The notes under the pieces: model-generated
The model's input: only the letters and a program-made list of their open reading frames with translations
What the model was told of the DNA's origin: nothing
Databases searched by the model: none
Source: Candidatus Heimdallarchaeota archaeon
GTDB taxonomy: Archaea; Asgardarchaeota; Heimdallarchaeia; JABLTI01
Assembly (NCBI GenBank): GCA_019056785.1
Contig: DXJV01000030.1
Location: 1 to 56,840, forward strand
Direction: 5' to 3'
DNA: 56,840 bases
Shown here: positions 55,667-56,840 of the stretch, piece by piece
Position numbering within the stretch: the first letter of the stretch is position 1
Layout: every line of letters begins with the position of its first letter
Program-made: the position numbers and the translations under genes

Positions 55667-56077
55667 TGCACTACCTTTTATTTATCCGTTCAATATTGTT
55701 TCTTAAAGATATTTATTCAACCCTATTACGATTTAGTAGATAAAGACATGAGATGTTCAAGTAGTTCTTGGAGAAAAAGCAACCAATTGTTATTGAGAAT
55801 TCACCTGTTTTTTATCCTTCCTTCTTTTTGTATTCATCAGCTAATGTTGCTTTTCGTTTCTTTTTGATATAGTTAACTATTACCCACAAATACCTTAGGC
55901 ATTTCAATCCCAACAGATAATTTGACTTTGTTAATAGTATACTCTATATATCTCAGTCAAAAGTTTGCAAATTAGTGAGAAGAAACCTTATTAAGTCACA
56001 ATTAACTTTAAATAGTTAGCTTCTTATGCCAGAGGTTGCAAGCACTACTTCTTGGTGTAAGAAGAAGAACAATATCA
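55667..56077. other. Divergent intergenic region
   Basis: 411 bp without a credible gene. Plus-strand TATA-like elements occur at 55941-55956 (TACTCTATATATCTC) and 56005-56015 (ACTTTAAATAG). The latter is placed to drive the membrane-protein gene. No structured RNA or repeat is evident. Confidence 0.45.
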
Positions 56078-56840
56078 ATGTGTGTATGGCGAGATCTGAT
56101 GGGAGTAAGCTATAGATATGCCAAGAATGTTGCTAAAACCGGCACGAAACTCTTGATAGGGTTATTGGTTTTTGACACTGCCTATACTTTAATTCGCTAT
56201 ATTCTCTACAAAGTGAAATATCATAACGTTCTACCGGAACAATATCTCATCATTGAGCGGATAATCACGAACACTATTTTTACGGTGTTCATAGGTGTTC
56301 TTGCTGCAGGGATGCTCATGTTAGGTTTGTATTATTTCAAGGTATCAAAATGGGGTTTCATTGCTGCAACCACACTTGTGGTTGAGATTGGAATTAAGAT
56401 TGCCTTTATTTTTTACCAATTCAGTCTCCTTTTAATTGGAACGAATCAAGCTTTTATTGAGCAAATCACCGAAATTTTTCAATTGTCAACAGCACTCTTA
56501 TTCATTTTTACTTTTATATTAAATGACTTTTTCCAACGAAAACTCAAAAAACGTGTTGCTATTGGCTATGGAAAAAGCATGCTTCCGTATGTCTATGGTC
56601 TTTTCGCTCTAATTTATCCTATCACTAACATTCTTAACCTTCTGGAAATCGACTACCTAACGAAACCTGTAGGATTCGCGTTTATGCATCTTTTTTCTTA
56701 CTTTGCAGCTATCTTAGGGATCATCCTCTTCTTTGACCTCTTACGACGTTTCGACCATTTCCAAACACTTCCTGAACAAAGCGAGGAAGAAATAATTGAA
56801 TTAAAAGTCATTCGTGAGGTACGAGAAGAACGAAAAACAG
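56078..56840 (+). CDS. Multi-spanning membrane protein (3' end outside window)
   Basis: 254 residues are visible and the frame is still open at the window edge. The start is uncertain: ATG at 56078 (used here), ATG at 56099, or a TTG at 56036. About six hydrophobic helices: 'LLIGLLVFDTAYTLI', 'VFIGVLAAGMLMLGLYYF', 'GFIAATTLVVEIGIKIAFIFY', 'LSTALLFIFTFIL', 'YVYGLFALIYPITNIL' and 'HLFSYFAAILGIILFF'. They are followed by a charged acidic/basic tail (EQSEEEIIELKVIREV) that could begin a cytoplasmic domain or coiled coil. No family recognised. Confidence 0.75.
   Translation, partial: MCVWRDLMGVSYRYAKNVAKTGTKLLIGLLVFDTAYTLIRYILYKVKYHNVLPEQYLIIERIITNTIFTVFIGVLAAGMLMLGLYYFKVSKWGFIAATTLVVEIGIKIAFIFYQFSLLLIGTNQAFIEQITEIFQLSTALLFIFTFILNDFFQRKLKKRVAIGYGKSMLPYVYGLFALIYPITNILNLLEIDYLTKPVGFAFMHLFSYFAAILGIILFFDLLRRFDHFQTLPEQSEEEIIELKVIREVREERKT

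Overview
The window is a low-GC (estimated by eye at about one third G+C) archaeal chromosome segment. The left edge carries the 5' part of an archaeal 16S rRNA gene on the minus strand. The protein genes are archaeal in character: a KEOPS Cgi121 subunit, a class III (type IV pilin) signal peptide, an ER-type signal peptidase, a PAC2 protein, archaeal-looking AT-rich promoters, and frequent GTG/TTG starts. Several genes have a eukaryotic flavour: a 77-residue ubiquitin-like protein ending exactly in Gly-Gly, an E1-like adenylyltransferase, a GT22 (ALG/PIG-type) glycosyltransferase, long TPR proteins with a PCI-like tail, and longin/Roadblock-like small domains. This mixture suggests an Asgard archaeon or a close relative. 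That is inference from gene content; a 16S or marker-gene tree would decide it.

Layout. 1-838: 16S rRNA (minus, truncated by the window edge) with about 1 kb of gene-free DNA upstream of it. 1.9-4.9 kb: a tandemly duplicated pair made of a secreted Cys-rich protein and a membrane protein, in which each copy has lost a different gene. 5.36-13.6 kb: a tight five-gene minus-strand operon of two unknown proteins, a MoxR AAA+ ATPase, a vWA protein and a giant WD40 protein. This resembles the MoxR/vWA NTP-dependent conflict or chaperone systems and is the best candidate for an undescribed system. 13.8-19.7 kb: a longin/Roadblock-like protein, an unknown helical protein, a small membrane protein, and a PAS-thioredoxin-PAS-histidine-kinase-like protein that lacks the canonical phosphoacceptor His. 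19.8-23.6 kb: hydantoinase/oxoprolinase subunits B and A. 23.8-27.1 kb: homocysteine methyltransferase, PAC2 protein, HD phosphohydrolase and E1-like protein. 27.1-32.9 kb: membrane proteins, one of them with a huge acidic linker, the GT22 glycosyltransferase, and a beta-CASP ribonuclease.

33-40 kb holds a single 2308-residue TPR-type gene. 40-45.2 kb: GHMP (galactokinase-like) kinase, a small longin-like protein, two tandem 7TM proteins, a phosphoribosyltransferase, Cgi121 and a THUMP protein. 45.3-48.5 kb: signal peptidase with an unusual C-terminal extension, LarE, LarB, and the ubiquitin-like protein. 48.7-51.7 kb: pilin-lectin fusion and PyrD-PyrK. 51.7-54.4 kb: DnaK and GrpE (no DnaJ in view). 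54.7-56.8 kb: a TPR protein and a multi-spanning membrane protein that runs off the right edge.

Functional links that can be argued: PyrD/PyrK form one dihydroorotate dehydrogenase. HyuA/HyuB form one hydrolase. LarE/LarB belong to nickel-pincer cofactor synthesis. DnaK/GrpE form one chaperone system. Cgi121 and the THUMP protein both point to tRNA modification. The ubiquitin-like protein and the E1-like protein are candidates for one conjugation or sulfur-relay pathway although they lie 21 kb apart. No CRISPR array, insertion sequence, tRNA or 23S rRNA was seen.
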